Shown piece after piece: positions 21,516-22,174 of a stretch of 22,174 nucleotides of DNA; position 1 is the first letter of the stretch; the number at the start of each line of letters is the position of its first letter. Origin of the DNA: a virus; IMG/VR virus record IMGVR_UViG_3300032267_000877, positions 1-22,174 of that record. One strand, 5' to 3'. Below the pieces are notes generated by a model. It had not been told where the DNA came from and did not search any database. It saw only the letters and a list, made by a program, of their open reading frames with translations. The position numbers and the translations under genes are program-made.

Positions 21516-21901
21516 AGCTCACAACAGAGTACCGATGCCACAACTGCGGCAAGATGTTTGAGGCCGCAGCCTATTACCCAGCCGACGCAACGCCGCGCTG
21601 CCCCGACGAGGATCAGCACGACAACCGCGTCAGCACCGAGGCCTTGCTTGAGAAGATCAAGAAGTCGATGGGGAGATTCTTCACCATCGTTTTCACCAAG
21701 CGCAGCACGGGCGAGAAGCGCACGATGACCTGCCGCTTGGGTGTAAAGAAGCACCTCAAGGGTGGAGCACGGGCGTATGATCCTGAGTCAATGAACCTCA
21801 TGATCGTCTGGGAGCCACGCTCGGCTATGTATAAGTCAATCCCAACAGACGCGATTGTCGAAGCGAAGATCGCGGGAAAGGTCTATCAGGTGGTCAAGTG
21901 A
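21512..21901 (+). CDS. Zinc-ribbon plus WYL_2-like SH3-barrel protein (129 aa)
   Basis: ATGA overlap with the previous gene and GAGGAGGGG upstream. Residues 7-36 form a zinc ribbon (C9, C12, C30, H36). Residues 55-129 match the small Sm/SH3-like barrel known as WYL_2 (DUF2693; name from memory): RFFTIVFTKRSTGEKRTMTC, RLGVKKHLKGGARAYDPES, then LMIVW, YKSIPTDAIVEAKIAG and VYQV. This barrel is frequent in phages and plasmids as a stand-alone protein of unknown function. The fused zinc ribbon is less usual. Nucleic acid binding is a reasonable but unproven idea. Confidence 0.78.
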   Translation: MKLTTEYRCHNCGKMFEAAAYYPADATPRCPDEDQHDNRVSTEALLEKIKKSMGRFFTIVFTKRSTGEKRTMTCRLGVKKHLKGGARAYDPESMNLMIVWEPRSAMYKSIPTDAIVEAKIAGKVYQVVK

Positions 21902-22161
21902 GCAGCGACTTTGATGATCTCTTTGTAGTTATCGGCGGAGATAAGAAGGCAGTTGATGCAGTCAGGGGTGCGCTGAAAAATAAACTCACACCAGAACCAG
22001 TATGGGGCAAGGAGGAAGGGTATTGCGCTTGGTGCGTAGATGGAGATGCTTCTACCCCGATTTGGGAAGAGGAAGAGGATTCACAGGGTGATTACGTAAA
22101 GTATGCGTGCTGCGTCAAGTGCGCCGCTGATCGCGGCGTTGATGGGCAGACACACTCATGA
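21898..22161 (+). CDS. Acidic zinc-ribbon protein of unknown function (87 aa)
   Basis: GTG start at 21898 overlapping the previous stop as GTGA. The first 35 residues are alpha/beta (DLFVVIGGDKKAVDAVRGAL). The second half has CAWC (C43, C46) and ACCVKC (C71, C72, C75) separated by an acidic loop (DASTPIWEEEEDSQGD), a four-Cys zinc-ribbon layout. No family is recognised. Confidence 0.78.
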   Translation: MSSDFDDLFVVIGGDKKAVDAVRGALKNKLTPEPVWGKEEGYCAWCVDGDASTPIWEEEEDSQGDYVKYACCVKCAADRGVDGQTHS

Positions 22162-22171
22162 GGGAGGACTT

Positions 22172-22174
22172 ATG
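22172..22174 (+). CDS. Start codon of next rightward gene (only the ATG is in the window)
   Basis: ATG at the very end follows AGGGAGG at a spacing of four bases. An ATG at 22158 overlapping the previous stop is an alternative start in another frame. Confidence 0.5.

Noticed and set aside
1-22174. tRNA genes, integrase, attachment sites or insertion sequences
   Set aside because: No cloverleaf, recombinase motif, transposase or terminal repeats were recognised on either strand. This is a reading by eye; a tRNAscan run would be decisive.

Overview
The window is part of a tailed double-stranded DNA bacteriophage genome (Caudoviricetes). The evidence is a large terminase with intact ATPase and nuclease motifs, a portal, a tail fibre and a lysis cassette, all in one tightly overlapping operon. 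No integrase, repressor or host housekeeping gene is visible. The host is probably a Gram-positive bacterium, perhaps an actinobacterium: there is an r1t-like holin domain, a TagD-like cytidylyltransferase, many GTG/TTG starts and TAnnnT-type -10 boxes. That host call is inference; no 16S, tRNA or host marker is present.

Layout. From 1 to 16657 all genes lie on the minus strand and read leftwards as one late operon. In transcription order they are: a basic unknown protein, a SprT-like metallopeptidase homologue, two small basic phage proteins, a tail fibre, a 42-aa protein, a putative terminase small subunit, an exported Pro/Thr-rich protein, a two-helix membrane protein, an endolysin fused to a holin-like C-terminus, a TagD-like cytidylyltransferase, a GT2 glycosyltransferase, a DUF6321-like protein, the large terminase, the portal, and two very large proteins (901 aa and more than 1067 aa) that may be virion or ejection proteins. 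The capsid gene is not here and presumably lies further left. Most junctions are TAATG, ATGA, GTGA or TTGA overlaps, so translation is probably coupled along the operon.

From 16658 to about 17459 lies a divergent control region. It holds a TTGACA promoter for the late operon, a structured late leader, several palindromes, two tandem 22-bp-spaced palindromes and one possible minus-strand membrane ORF.

From 17460 to the right end the plus strand carries about 16 small genes, probably early or accessory: zinc-ribbon proteins, one-helix and two-helix membrane peptides, short phage proteins of unknown function, a secreted double-psi beta-barrel (RlpA-like) protein and a WYL_2-like protein. This side splits into short transcription units. 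Each unit begins with a -10-like box followed within 6-9 nt by a compact hairpin and then a strong ribosome binding site. The block 17.0-20.5 kb is very GC-rich with many CTAG and GGGG words. From about 20.55 kb to the end the composition becomes ordinary again, and the left half is near 50% GC, so the genome looks mosaic.

The most noteworthy items are the repeated promoter-hairpin leader architecture, the endolysin-holin fusion next to an exported Pro/Thr-rich spacer protein, the overprinted TagD/GT2 pair inside the late operon, and the secreted double-psi barrel protein among the early genes.
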